From JAFGAV01 sp041479055 (GTDB lineage Bacteria; Acidobacteriota; Aminicenantia; Aminicenantales; JAFGAV01): a stretch of DNA of 64,000 nucleotides. The stretch spans positions 2,356,001-2,420,000 of the forward strand of contig OY969762.1 in NCBI GenBank assembly GCA_963702835.1, read 5' to 3'. Under the pieces are notes generated by a model. It searched no databases, was not told the DNA's origin, and was given only the letters and a program-made list of their open reading frames with translations. The position numbers and the translations under genes were made by a program. Positions 37,960-47,045 of the stretch are shown here, piece by piece (the first letter of the stretch is position 1; every line of letters begins with the position of its first letter).

Positions 37960-39242
37960 GATTCAAAATAATCCCCCTGGCACTCTTCGGCTTGGCCGTC
38001 CTGGGGCCCTTTTCTTTTCCTCAACAGGATGTCGTGCTGACCATCCGCGAGGGAGTGCCGGCCATTGCTCTGGCCTTGCCCGACCTCATCATCCGCGGCG
38101 GCTCGGCCAAGGCCCAAGCAGCGGCCGCGGAGGTCCACCAAGTCTTGGCCGATGACCTGCGCTTCAGCCGGGTCTTCCAGCTCCTGCCGCCCAGCTACTA
38201 CACCTACATCCGGCCCCTTGACCCGGAGAAGATAGACTTCAAGGATTGGTCCTCCATCCAAGCGGCCCTGCTCCTCAGCGGCGAGGTCTCGGAAGTTGAA
38301 AACGGCGACATCCAACTGGAGGGCAAACTCTACGACGTCCGTTCGGAACGGTTCATTATGGGTAAACGCTATCGGGCCCAGCCGGGGCTGCTCCGCCTGG
38401 CGGCCCACCGCCTGGCCGACGAGATCCTCAAGGTCTATGGGGAGAAACCCCTGTTCGCCTCCAAGATCGTGTTCGTATCCAATCGCGACGGCAACGATGA
38501 ACTGTACATGATGGATTATGACGGCGCCAACCAGACGCGCCTGACCTTCAACGCCGTCCGGGATTACATGCCGGCCTGTTCGCCCGACGGCCGGAAAATC
38601 GCCTACACTTCCTACAAAGGGGATACGGCCGGGCTTTATATCCTCAACCTGGATGAGGGCAAGTACACGGCCGTGTCCGTCCGGGGGGTGAATTTCTCGC
38701 CGGGCTTCTCCTTCGACGGCCGGAAACTCGCCTTCTGCTCGACCATGGACGGCAATTCCGAGATCTACGTCGCCGACAGCGACGGCCGGAACATCAAGCG
38801 CTTGACCTTCAACGGGGCCATCGACACCTCCCCCACCTGGTCGCCCACCAACCGGGAGATCGCCTTCACCTCCGACCGCGGCGGGACGCCTCAGATATAC
38901 ATCATGGACGCCGAGGGGGCCAACGTCCGCCGGGTCAGCTTCGGCGGCAACTACTTCGACGCCCCGGCCTGGTCGCCCACCGGAGACCGGATCGTTTGCG
39001 TTTGCCGGGTGGAAAACGTCTTTGACCTGTACGTCCTTAACCTCCGTACCAACCAGATCACCAAGCTGACCGAAAGCAACGCCAGGAATGAGTCGCCCAG
39101 CTGGAGCCCGGACGGCCGGCACATCGTTTTTACCTCCAACCTGCGCGGAGGAATCCAACTATTCGGCATCGACTATGACGGCGCCAACCTCCGGGTGCTG
39201 ACCTCCAAGGGCTCCAACAAGCTGCCCGACTGGTCAAACTAG
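37956..39242 (+). CDS. tolB: TolB periplasmic beta-propeller
   Basis: 428 residues with a signal peptide. The N-terminal domain (to ~165) is followed by six-bladed propeller repeats with the SPDGRKIAY/SFDGRKLAF/SPTNREIAF/SPTGDRIVC series. It binds Pal and is pulled by TolA. It overlaps the upstream gene by 4 bp. Its stop codon touches the first hairpin of repeat family A, and pal is displaced 3.2 kb downstream by an insertion. Confidence 0.9.
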   Translation: MRFKIIPLALFGLAVLGPFSFPQQDVVLTIREGVPAIALALPDLIIRGGSAKAQAAAAEVHQVLADDLRFSRVFQLLPPSYYTYIRPLDPEKIDFKDWSSIQAALLLSGEVSEVENGDIQLEGKLYDVRSERFIMGKRYRAQPGLLRLAAHRLADEILKVYGEKPLFASKIVFVSNRDGNDELYMMDYDGANQTRLTFNAVRDYMPACSPDGRKIAYTSYKGDTAGLYILNLDEGKYTAVSVRGVNFSPGFSFDGRKLAFCSTMDGNSEIYVADSDGRNIKRLTFNGAIDTSPTWSPTNREIAFTSDRGGTPQIYIMDAEGANVRRVSFGGNYFDAPAWSPTGDRIVCVCRVENVFDLYVLNLRTNQITKLTESNARNESPSWSPDGRHIVFTSNLRGGIQLFGIDYDGANLRVLTSKGSNKLPDWSN

Positions 39243-39441
39243 TTGTGCGTCTCGTAAGTTCGTTGGCATAGTCATAGTCTAGAAAGACGCACAACCGCCG
39301 GGGAGTTTGAGGGGGGCGGCGTGGCCCCCCTCAGGGGGTCAGCGGAGCGGAGCGAAGCGCCGAGGGGGGAGCTTGACTCCCCCCTGGAAGTGTCCCGTCT
39401 CTACAGACGACTTGGGAAAGGAAATTTTGAGACGGGACACT
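39242..39441 (+). repeat. Hairpin repeat family A, copy 2
   Basis: Two strong hairpins bracket a GC-rich core. The left is GTTGTGCGTCT/AGACGCACAAC (39242-39295, perfect 11 bp). The right is AGTGTCCCGTCTC/GAGACGGGACACT (39389-39441, perfect 13 bp). The core (39300-39390) aligns with the reverse complement of copy 1 at about three quarters identity by eye. Stem sequences differ between copies while remaining complementary. Confidence 0.75.
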
Positions 39442-39466
39442 AGGCCGGGCCCAGCCGCCGCCTGCC

Positions 39467-39495
39467 TTGATTTTCTATGTGGCGCGGCATATCAT
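39467..39495 (+). promoter_or_regulatory. Promoter of the Ser/Thr kinase gene
   Basis: TTGATT (39467-39472), 17 bp, TATCAT (39490-39495). It lies immediately after repeat A, so the inserted kinase unit brings its own promoter. A GGGAGGA Shine-Dalgarno precedes the ATG at 39557. Confidence 0.6.
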
Positions 39496-39556
39496 TTTTC
39501 ACAACGGAGCGGGAATAGGCACCAGGGGCGGCCCCCGAGCGCCGGGAGGATTAATT

Positions 39557-40537
39557 ATGATCGGACAAACCTTCGGTCATTATCGCGTCATCGAAAAAAT
39601 AGGGGAAGGGGGGATGGGCGTCGTCTATCGCGCCCATGATGAATCGTTGGACCGGGACATCGCCCTCAAGGTCCTGCCGGCCAGCAACTTCCAGGACCCA
39701 GCCGCCCGGGCGAGGCTCTTGCGCGAAGCGCGCATCGCCTCGCAATTGAATCATCCTCACATTTGCACGATCCACGAAGTGGGTGAAGCCGAGGGCCAAG
39801 TTTACATCGCCATGGAATTTGTGGAAGGCCAGCCCTTGAGCGCACGCTTGGCGGCCGGGCCATTACCCAACGAGCAGGTCCTGCGCTATGGAATCCAATT
39901 GGCCGAAGCGCTCGGGCAGGCCCATGGCCGGGGCGTGCTCCATCGCGACTTCAAGAGCCCCAACGTGATCATCACTAAAGAGGGCCGGGCCAAGGTGCTC
40001 GATTTCGGCCTGGCCAAACGCTTGACGGGGGAAGAGTTGGGCGAAGCCACCCGGTCTCTGGCCTCTTTGACTTCTCCGGGCATCCTGACCGGCACCCTGG
40101 CTTACATGGCCCCCGAGCAATTGGCCGGCCAGCCGGCCGACGCACGCAGCGACATATGGTCTCTGGGCGTGGTGCTGTATGAAATGGCGGCCGGCAAGCC
40201 ACCGTTCCAAGGCCAGACAGGGTTTGAGTTGAGCTCTGAAATTTTGAATAAAAAACCCCGGCCGCTCCCCTCCCAGGTGCCGACGGAGCTCAGAGCGGTG
40301 ATTGAACGTTGCCTGAAGAGAGAGCCTGGCCGGCGCTTCCAACGGGCGGCCGAGGTCCAGTCCGCCCTGGAAGCGATCCAAAAAGGAACGGTGTCTCCCT
40401 GGGTGGCCTGGCGCTATTGGCTGGCGCGGCACTTTGGACTGGTTCTGGCGGGCGCGTTCGTAGTGCTGGCCGTGATCTTATTCGGGTTTAATGTGGCCGG
40501 TCTGCGGACTTGGTTGCTGGGGGAGGCCAGACGCTGA
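39557..40537 (+). CDS. Hanks-type Ser/Thr protein kinase with membrane anchor
   Basis: 326 residues. Kinase subdomains: IGEGGMGVVYRA (P-loop), IALKVL (ATP Lys), HRDFKSPN (catalytic Asp; Phe where Leu is usual), LDFGLAK (DFG) and AYMAPEQL. A membrane helix (FGLVLAGAFVVLAVILFGF) lies at the C-terminus. The frame ends at TGA just after it. In Acidobacteriota-like genomes this architecture normally continues into a FlgO/TPR region in the same protein, and that region is encoded next in a different frame. A missing G in the run 40519-40523 would fuse them. It is inserted between tolB and pal. Confidence 0.85.
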   Translation: MIGQTFGHYRVIEKIGEGGMGVVYRAHDESLDRDIALKVLPASNFQDPAARARLLREARIASQLNHPHICTIHEVGEAEGQVYIAMEFVEGQPLSARLAAGPLPNEQVLRYGIQLAEALGQAHGRGVLHRDFKSPNVIITKEGRAKVLDFGLAKRLTGEELGEATRSLASLTSPGILTGTLAYMAPEQLAGQPADARSDIWSLGVVLYEMAAGKPPFQGQTGFELSSEILNKKPRPLPSQVPTELRAVIERCLKREPGRRFQRAAEVQSALEAIQKGTVSPWVAWRYWLARHFGLVLAGAFVVLAVILFGFNVAGLRTWLLGEARR

Positions 40538-41910
40538 AGTTCACCTCTCTGGCCGTCCTCCCCTTGGAGAATCTTTCCGGGGATAAAGAGCAGGACTACT
40601 TCGCCGACGGCATGACCGAGGAACTGATCACCAACCTGGCCAAGGTCAGCGCCCTCAAGGTCGTTTCGCGGACCTCGGTGATGCAATACAAGGGCACCAA
40701 GAAGCCCTTGCCCCAGATCGCCAAGGAGTTGAACGTCGAGGCGGTGGTCGAGGGTTCAGTGCAGCGCGAGGGCGGCCGGGTGCGCGTCATCGCTCAGCTC
40801 ATCCAAGCCTCGACGGACAAGCATCTTTGGGCGGACCAATACGAGCGCGACCTGACCAGCATCTTGGGCTTGCAGAGCGAGATCGCCGGCACGATCGCCG
40901 ACAAGGTCCATGCGGCCCTAACCCCTGCCGAGCGAGCTCGGCTGTCCGCCGCGCGGCCGGTCAACCCCGAAGCGTACGAGGACTATCTCAAGGGGAAGTT
41001 CTACCTGAACAAGATGACGGAGGATGGGTATGAAAAAGGCTTGGCCTATCTCAACCAAGCCGTCGAAAAGGACCCCACCAATCCCCAGTCCTATGCCGCC
41101 CTGGCGCTGGCTTACAGCATCATCGGTCACGAAAGGCATCCGGACGCTTTCGAGCGGGCCAAGGCCGCCGCGCGCAAGGCGGAGGAATTGGGCGGCAATC
41201 CGCCGGCAGAAATGTACCTAGCCTCGGGCATGACCAAACTCTACTCGGACTGGGACTATGCCGGAGCGGAAAAGGACCTGCGGCGGGCCATGGAGCTCAA
41301 CTCCAGCCTGGGCGAAGCCCATCGCGACTATGCATGGTATCTCCATTTGATCGGGCATGGGGACGAAGCCCTGGCAAAAATGAAAAGGGCGCAGGAGGTG
41401 GAGCCGCTGAACCCCTTGTTTTACGCGGACCGAGGCTGGATACTTTTTTGGATGGGACAGAATGATAGAGCGATAGAGGAAGCCCGAAAATCCGTCGAGC
41501 TCGACCCTAATTTCAATGAGGGGCTTTGCGTTCTGGGATATGCCTATGCGGCTAAGGGGATGTATGACGAGGCCATCGCCGCTCACCAGAAGCTGGCCAC
41601 GGTCGACCCCCCCTGGAGATGGTGTCTTGTTGAGTCCCTAGCGCAAGCCGGGCGAAAGGACGAAGCGCGCCGGAAGCTGGCCGAGTTCCTGGCGCAGAAG
41701 CCCGCGCCCTCGGGCGGCTGGGACGGCTGGTTTATAGCCGAGATCTATACCCTGCTGGGAGATAAAAACGAGGCCTTCCGCTGGCTGGAAGCGGCCTACA
41801 AGGAACGCAACAGTTTTCTGCCCTGGATCAATCAAAATCCCTTTTACGCGCCCCTGCATGATGACCCGCGCTTCCTGGACTTGGTGCGGCGCATAAAACC
41901 TCCCCGCTAA
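40510..41910 (+). CDS. FlgO-like plus TPR module, probable extracytoplasmic half of the kinase
   Basis: 466 residues from a weak TTG; no Shine-Dalgarno. It begins SLAVLPLENLSGDKEQDYFADG, a FlgO/CadC-like domain (to ~150) found directly after the membrane helix of Ser/Thr kinases in related bacteria. About eight TPR-type repeats follow (YEKGLAYLNQAVEKDPTNPQ, AIEEARKSVELDPNFNEG). It overlaps the kinase frame by 28 bp and is offset by one base, consistent with a single-base deletion splitting one ~785-residue receptor kinase. As a separate protein it would lack an export signal. Ligand unknown. Confidence 0.75.
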   Translation: MVAGGGQTLKFTSLAVLPLENLSGDKEQDYFADGMTEELITNLAKVSALKVVSRTSVMQYKGTKKPLPQIAKELNVEAVVEGSVQREGGRVRVIAQLIQASTDKHLWADQYERDLTSILGLQSEIAGTIADKVHAALTPAERARLSAARPVNPEAYEDYLKGKFYLNKMTEDGYEKGLAYLNQAVEKDPTNPQSYAALALAYSIIGHERHPDAFERAKAAARKAEELGGNPPAEMYLASGMTKLYSDWDYAGAEKDLRRAMELNSSLGEAHRDYAWYLHLIGHGDEALAKMKRAQEVEPLNPLFYADRGWILFWMGQNDRAIEEARKSVELDPNFNEGLCVLGYAYAAKGMYDEAIAAHQKLATVDPPWRWCLVESLAQAGRKDEARRKLAEFLAQKPAPSGGWDGWFIAEIYTLLGDKNEAFRWLEAAYKERNSFLPWINQNPFYAPLHDDPRFLDLVRRIKPPR

Positions 41911-42022
41911 TAAACTGACCTCTCGGCTGCACGATCCGGTCGCCTGTCCAAACAGAATTCTTGCTTGAAAATAGGCTTATGAACCTAATAGGGATGCATC
42001 TCTAAATATGTGATCTCGAAGA

Positions 42023-42316
42023 GGCGTCGGAATCGCCCCCCAGGCCCCCCTAGCGGAGGGGGGCCCCGTCGGCTCTTTTCGATGGGGGGAACCGCCGGGA
42101 CAATCGGCTCCACGAGGCTTGCCGCGAGGAGCCGATCGTCGGGGGATCCAAGGGGGTATGCCCCCTTGGTCGCAGCGCGAGGTTCTTGCCCCGCGCGAGA
42201 AAGGGAGGCAGCGAGCCGCGGCCTTTTAGCGGCGAGAGTTGGAAGGGGGAAACGCGGAGCGGGTTCCCCCTCCAAAGAGACTGGTTCCCCAGGGGGCCGG
42301 GGGCGATTCCGGCGCC
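42023..42316. other. Highly structured non-coding element, candidate RNA or cruciform repeat
   Basis: The 294-bp element is closed by arms of about 27 nt: GGCGTCGGAATCGCCCCC (from 42023) pairs with GGGGGCGATTCCGGCGCC (to 42316) with one mismatch. Inside are at least four further stem-loops: ATCGGCTCC/GGAGCCGAT, CCAAGGGGG/CCCCCTTGG with a TATG loop, GGAAGGGGGAA/TTCCCCCTCC, and GCCGC/GCGGC. Open frames crossing it are artefacts of composition. It lies between the kinase/TPR gene and the pal promoter. Confidence 0.6.
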
Positions 42317-42359
42317 GATAAGAAATCACACAAACGGAGAGGCAAACACCCAATAGACG

Positions 42360-42388
42360 TTGACAGCCCGTTGGCAGTCATGTATATA
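42360..42388 (+). promoter_or_regulatory. Strong promoter of pal-cpoB
   Basis: Perfect TTGACA (42360-42365), 17 bp, TATATA (42383-42388). The ATG of pal is 52 nt downstream with an AGGAGA Shine-Dalgarno. It gives pal its own transcription after separation from tolB. Confidence 0.8.
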
Positions 42389-42440
42389 AGCTTTAGGGAC
42401 GCAGAGACGAATTTTGACCAAGACCATCCCAGGAGATCCT

Positions 42441-42992
42441 ATGAAAAAAGCCCTCATCCTCGGCCTGGTGCTCAGCCTCGGCATCGCCTTTTCCCTGTCC
42501 TGCCGGAAGAAAGTCCAAGAGGTGCCCCCTCCTCCCCCTTCCGTCAAGGAACAACCTGCGGCAGAGAAGGTGGACGAAGAAGCCAAGGTCGTCAAGCCCA
42601 CGCTGTCCGAGGAGGAAATTTTCGCCTCCAAGACGCTGGACCAGCTGAACCAGGATATGCCCCTGAGCATAATCTATTTTGATTTCAACGAGTACCTCAT
42701 CCGGGAAGATGCCAAGCCCGTCCTAGAGTCCAACACCGCCTGGTTGAAAAAATTCCGGACCGTTAAGGCCCTGATTGAGGGCCACTGTGACGAACGGGGC
42801 ACGGAGGATTACAACCTGGCTCTGGGTGAGAGGCGGGCTCAAAGCAGCCGGGAATACCTAATCTCCTTGGGCGTTTCTCCCGAACGGCTGAAGATCATCT
42901 CCTACGGCAAAAGCCAACCCCTGGACCCCGGCCATGACGAGTTCGCCTGGGCCAAGAACCGGCGCGCTCAGTTCCTGATCATTGATAAATAA
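42441..42992 (+). CDS. pal: Peptidoglycan-associated lipoprotein Pal
   Basis: 183 residues. A lipoprotein signal ends at SLSC, followed by a Pro-rich linker (VPPPPPS). The OmpA-like peptidoglycan-binding domain has IIYFDFNEYLI, IEGHCDERGTEDYN and RRAQSSREYLISLGV with the conserved Asp/Arg residues. ATG 42441 (after AGGAGA) is chosen over an upstream in-frame start. It anchors the outer membrane to the cell wall in the Tol-Pal complex. Confidence 0.9.
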   Translation: MKKALILGLVLSLGIAFSLSCRKKVQEVPPPPPSVKEQPAAEKVDEEAKVVKPTLSEEEIFASKTLDQLNQDMPLSIIYFDFNEYLIREDAKPVLESNTAWLKKFRTVKALIEGHCDERGTEDYNLALGERRAQSSREYLISLGVSPERLKIISYGKSQPLDPGHDEFAWAKNRRAQFLIIDK

Positions 42993-43011
42993 AGAGCTGG
43001 GACTATCCGCC

Positions 43012-43917
43012 ATGCGCAGACTCGGACTTCTGGCCCTGGTGGGAATTCTGACCTGCGCGGCCGGAGCCGCCGGCCAGAGCAAGAAAGCCTATGAGCTCAT
43101 CTACGAGGACGTTCAGCTCCTCAAGCAGCAGCTGCTCAAGCTCGAGGACAGGATCGGCGCGGCGGCGGCCGAGATCCATTCCCTGTCCAGCCAGGTCCGG
43201 GACCTGCAATCCCAGTTAAGACTGCTGCAGACCGACCAAGCCGGCCTAAAGCAAGGGCTTCAGAACATTCCCTCCCAGTACCAGGTCGTTCTGACCCGGC
43301 TGGAATCGCTCAGCCTGCAGTTGACCAAGCTGACCGAAGAAATCATCGCCGCCCGGACGGCGGCCACGCCGCCGGAGGGCGAAACGGCCCCGCAAGCCGG
43401 GTCGAAACCTAAGGCCGAGGACAAGGCCCGCGGCAAGGACAAGAAACCGGCCAAGCCTGAGGAGGCCAAGGCGTCTGCCTCCCGTGAGACGGCCGGGCCG
43501 GCCGCGCCGTCTAATCAAACGCCGAAAGAGATCTACGACATGGCCTATGCCGACTATATCAAGGGCAACTACAGCCTGGCTATTGACGGTTTCAAGATCT
43601 ACCGTGAACAGTTCCCCGACAGCCCCCTGGCGGACAACGCCCTGTACTGGATCGGCGAATGCTTTTTCAGTCAGAGAAAGTTTGAGGAGGCCATCGAACA
43701 GTTCAACCTTCTCCTCTTCGATTACCCTCAAGGGGACAAGACCGCGGCCGCTTATCTTAAGAAGGGCTTTTGCTTTCTGGAGCTGGGGAAGAAGGAAGAA
43801 GCCTTGTCGGTCTTTAAGCTGCTCATCGCCAAGTATCCCAATGAGGAGGAGACCCGCCTGGCCCAGCAAAAAATAAAGGAGATCCTAGGACAGAATGAGG
43901 GACATCAACAGTCTTAA
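43012..43917 (+). CDS. cpoB: Cell division coordinator CpoB (YbgF-like)
   Basis: 301 residues with signal peptide MRRLGLLALVGILTCAAGAA; an in-frame ATG at 42982 overlapping pal is rejected because it would precede the signal. A coiled coil (residues ~20-110) is followed by an Ala/Lys/Glu-rich linker and a C-terminal TPR domain (IYDMAYADYIKGNYSLAIDG, DNALYWIGECFFSQRKFEEA). In E. coli, CpoB couples Tol-Pal constriction with peptidoglycan synthesis. It overlaps ssb by 23 bp. Confidence 0.85.
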   Translation: MRRLGLLALVGILTCAAGAAGQSKKAYELIYEDVQLLKQQLLKLEDRIGAAAAEIHSLSSQVRDLQSQLRLLQTDQAGLKQGLQNIPSQYQVVLTRLESLSLQLTKLTEEIIAARTAATPPEGETAPQAGSKPKAEDKARGKDKKPAKPEEAKASASRETAGPAAPSNQTPKEIYDMAYADYIKGNYSLAIDGFKIYREQFPDSPLADNALYWIGECFFSQRKFEEAIEQFNLLLFDYPQGDKTAAAYLKKGFCFLELGKKEEALSVFKLLIAKYPNEEETRLAQQKIKEILGQNEGHQQS

Positions 43918-44377
43918 CCGGGTTCTTCTCATCGGACGGGTGGGCCAGAAACCGGAGATCCGCTACCTTCCCCAGAAGGAACGGGCTCTGGCCCGCTTCT
44001 CCCTGGCCACCAATGAACGCCTTTTCAACCCCGGCACACGGGAAACCTCGGACCGGACCGAATGGCACCGCATCGTGGCTTGGGGCAAACTGGCCGAATT
44101 TTGCGAAAAGTACCTCCCCCAGGGCAAACAGATCCTGGTGGAGGGCAAGCTGCGGACCCGGAGCTGGTCGGACAAAGAAGGCAACAAGCGCTCGACCACC
44201 GAGGTCGAGGCCCAGAACATCATCCTCCTGGGCCGCCGGGCCGAGGGCGCCGAAGAGGAACCCTATCAGCCCCAGCCCCAGCCGCAGCCCCAGCCTGCCG
44301 CCGCAGAATTCCCCGTGGAGGAGGAAGAGACAGACCTCCCCCGCGGGTCCGGCGAGGACGAGGAGATCCCCTTCTGA
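43895..44377 (+). CDS. ssb: Single-stranded DNA-binding protein
   Basis: 160 residues. The OB fold is evident (LNRVLLIGRVGQKPEIRY, TEWHRIVAWGKLAEFCEKYL, VEGKLRTRSW). A Gln/Pro-rich linker and an acidic tail ending EDEEIPF match the protein-interaction tip of SSB. AGGA precedes the ATG inside cpoB. It coats single-stranded DNA in replication and repair. Confidence 0.95.
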   Translation: MRDINSLNRVLLIGRVGQKPEIRYLPQKERALARFSLATNERLFNPGTRETSDRTEWHRIVAWGKLAEFCEKYLPQGKQILVEGKLRTRSWSDKEGNKRSTTEVEAQNIILLGRRAEGAEEEPYQPQPQPQPQPAAAEFPVEEEETDLPRGSGEDEEIPF

Positions 44378-44428
44378 CCGGGCGGCCGGCCCGGCACAAG
44401 CCTGCAGATTTTCGGCCGGGGGGCATCC

Positions 44429-44809
44429 ATGGACAAGGATCAGGATAACGAAAAGAAATTTCGGGCGGGGGTCGTCGAGGACATCCGGCCCTGGGGCAAG
44501 TTCCGCGCCTATCCCCACCGGAAGGCCCGGAGCATCAAGGTCATCACCGTTAACCCCGGCGCCTCGCTCTCCCTCCAGCTCCATCACCGCCGCTCGGAGT
44601 TCTGGATCGTTCTCGACCCGGGGCTGGAGATCACCGTAGGCGGCCGCGTCTGGAAGCCGCAGCCGGATGAAGAGGTGTTCATCGGCCGCGGAACGCCGCA
44701 CCGACTCCGCAACCTGGGCCGGACGCCAGCCCGAATCCTGGAGTTCTGGATCGGCAATTCCGACGAATCGGACATCGTCCGCCTGGAAGACGTCTACGGC
44801 CGAACCTGA
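44429..44809 (+). CDS. Phosphomannose isomerase-type cupin
   Basis: 126 residues forming one cupin barrel: RPWGKFRAY, IKVITVNPGASLSLQLHHRR (metal His pair) and FIGRGTPHRLRNLG. This is the C-terminal cupin of type II mannose-6-phosphate isomerase/GDP-mannose pyrophosphorylase, here as a free-standing protein. It may isomerise or bind a sugar phosphate. A GGGGGG-type Shine-Dalgarno lies 5-6 nt before the ATG. Confidence 0.8.
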   Translation: MDKDQDNEKKFRAGVVEDIRPWGKFRAYPHRKARSIKVITVNPGASLSLQLHHRRSEFWIVLDPGLEITVGGRVWKPQPDEEVFIGRGTPHRLRNLGRTPARILEFWIGNSDESDIVRLEDVYGRT

Positions 44810-44868
44810 AGCCGGTAGCATCTCCTTTTCTGTGATGAAACATTCAAAAAGAGGAGGGGTCCTGTCCC

Positions 44869-44970
44869 GGCCGACCTTTCCGGAGACGCCGACCTTTGCC
44901 CCTCTTGTTTCCCCAAGGGGGGCTAGAGAGGGATAAATAGGATAAAGAGAATTGAAGGTGTCTCCGGCTA
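44869..44970 (-). repeat. Palindromic repeat family B, copy 2 (inverted)
   Basis: CCTTTCCGGAGACGCC at the left and GGTGTCTCCGGC at the right bracket a T/A-rich and CCCC/GGGG-containing core. It is the inverted counterpart of copy 3, which follows after 30 bp. Confidence 0.6.
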
Positions 44971-45000
44971 TTCCAGGCTGCGCGCGGGCGGACTGTATGG

Positions 45001-45100
45001 CCGGAGCCGCCTTTTCTTTTTATCATAATTTATTAACCCCTCCTTCCCCCCCTGGGCAATCAGGGGGGAGATCGTGGGCGTCTCCGGAAAGGCCGGCCCC
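45001..45100 (+). repeat. Palindromic repeat family B, copy 3
   Basis: From CCGGAGCCGCC through TTTTTATCATAATTTATTAA and the CCCCCC-TGGGCAATCA-GGGGGG arm pair to GGCGTCTCCGGAAAGGCCG. It is the clearest match to the copy at 60357. Confidence 0.7.
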
Positions 45101-45105
45101 TCCGC

Positions 45106-45204
45106 CAGCCTCTCCGAAGACACCGACCTCTTACCCCCTTGATTCCAAAGGGGTAGGGGGGATTAATATTTTTTCAAGCAAATCAAAAGGTGTCTTCGGC
45201 AGCC
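45106..45204 (-). repeat. Palindromic repeat family B, copy 4 (inverted)
   Basis: CTCTCCGAAGACACC and AAGGTGTCTTCGGC form the outer arms, with CCCCCTTGATTCCAAAGGGG and an AT-rich block inside. Together the three copies fill the 470-bp gap between the cupin and ptsI genes; no gene is seen there. Confidence 0.6.
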
Positions 45205-45279
45205 ACCCCTCCCCACGAATCATACGTCTGGAGATGCTACCCTAAATCCTGGCCGCAGCGGCCGCGTTTTCGGCCCGCC

Positions 45280-47041
45280 TTAGTCCACGCCGCCTTTCAG
45301 GAAGGCGTGGGGATGACGGGCCAGGATCTTCTCCGTCACGAACTCCTCCACTTCCTGAGCCGTGCGGAGGTCCATAACCTGGGAGACGATGCGGCGGACA
45401 GTGCGAAACTCGACCGCGCGCAACACTCTCTTGATGCGCGGAATGAAGATGGGGTTCATGCTGAATTCCCGCAGCCCGAACCCGAGCAGGATGAGAGCCG
45501 AAAGGGGATCGGCGGCCATCTCGCCGCAAACCGTCACTCGCCGGCCGGCCCGGACCGCCGTCTCGATGATGAACTTGACCAGCCGCAGGACCGAGGGATG
45601 GAGCGGTTTGTAGAGATAGGACACGAACTCGTTGGAACGATCCACGGCCAGGCAGTACTGGATCAGGTCATTGGTGCCGATGCTGAGGAAATCCACCTCC
45701 TTGACCAACATGTCGGTCAGGGCGGCGGCGGCCGGGACCTCAATCATGACGCCCAAGGGTATTTTCTCGTCAAAGCGGACTTTCTCGGCTCGCAGCTCCG
45801 CCTTGATCTCCTCAAACATAAGCTTGACCTCGCCCACCTCCTCGACCTCAGTGATCATAGGCACCAGCAGCCGGAGGTTGCGGAGGAAGCTGGCTCGCAG
45901 GATGGCCCGCAGCTGGGTCCGGAACAGGCCCCGGTTCTTGAGGGATAGCCGGATAGCCCTCAGACCCAGGGCCGGGTTGAGCTCCTTTTCGATCTTCAAC
46001 TGGGGCAGGGACTTCTCGCCGCCGATGTCGATGGTCCGGATGCAGACGGGCGCCGGATAGGCGGACCGGGCCAGTTGGGAATAAACCTGGTAGTGGTCCT
46101 CTTCATCGGGAAGCGAGGTACCCCTGAGGTAAAGGAACTCGGAGCGGAACAGCCCCACGCCCTCCGCCCCCAGAGACCGGGCCATGGCCGTCTCTTCGGG
46201 CAGCTCAATGTTGGCCAGGAGAGTGAAGCGGACCCGGTCCAGGGTCAGGGAGGGCATCTTGGCCAGGCGGCGGAGCTCCAGACGGTAGCTGTCGTAGCGT
46301 TGTTTCTTGCTCTCAAACTCGCGCAGAATGGCCGGGGGCGGGTTGATGATCACCTCGCCGTCCGTCCCGTCCACGATAAGCTCATCGCCGTTCTTCACCT
46401 GGCTAGTGACATCGTGCAGGCCGACCACGGTAGGGATGCTGAGGGAGCGGGCCAGGATAGCGGCATGGGAGGTCGGCCCCCCCCCCATCCAGGGCCACTC
46501 CCAGGATGTTCCCCCGGCTGAGCCGGCCGGCCGCCTCGGAAGGAAGCAGATCGTGGGCCGCCAGGATCACCTCCCGGCCGGCCATCCTGGCTTCCTTTTT
46601 CTGCTTCAGGTTCCGGTAGACCCTGGCCAGGACATCGGTGACATCCAGCTGGCGCTGCCGAAACGTATCGTCGTTAAGAGATTCAAAAATCTTCCGGTAT
46701 TTGGCGTTGACCTGGGACAAGGCCCATTCAGCTTTGACCTTCTCCGCGGCGATGATCCGGTCCAGGCTGGAGCGCAAGGAATGGTCCTCCAGGATCATCA
46801 GGTGGGCGTCGAAGATAAAGGCGTGGTCCTCGCCCGCTTTCTTCCTGATTTTGGAACGGAGCAGGGACAATTGGCGCCTGGTCCGGCATATGGCTTGCTC
46901 CAGCCGAGCCCGTTCGGCCTTCACCCGGCCGGGGGGAATGGTCTCCCGTTGAGCCGAGAAAATGATGCGCTCCGTCACCAGGACGCGGCCGATGGCCACG
47001 CCGGGCGAAACGGCGATTCCTCGCAGCCTTACGAACTCCAT
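45280..47041 (-). CDS. ptsI: PTS enzyme I (frameshifted at a C10 run)
   Basis: About 586 residues in two frames. The N-terminal HPr-binding part starts MEFVRLRGIAVSPGVAIGRV. The phosphohistidine loop DGGGPTSHAAILAR spans the break: ten C residues (46477-46486, plus strand) should be nine. The C-terminal PEP-binding barrel has GAEGVGLFRSEFLYL, TIDIGGEK, MIEVPAAA, FLSIGTNDLIQY and TVCGEMAADP. It transfers phosphate from PEP to HPr. It lies 4 bp after ptsH. An intact core gene with a homopolymer error is more likely than a true mutant. Confidence 0.9.
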
Positions 47042-47045
47042 CCTC

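Noticed and set aside
42010..42321. Open frame across the structured element
   Set aside because: Arg/Gly/Pro-rich translation caused by palindromic GC-rich sequence; no start signal or domain.
44810..45279. Possible CRISPR-like array because of repeated GGAGACGCC/GGCGTCTCC motifs
   Set aside because: Copies alternate in orientation and are palindromic ~100-bp elements with related interiors. There are no regular spacers and no cas genes.
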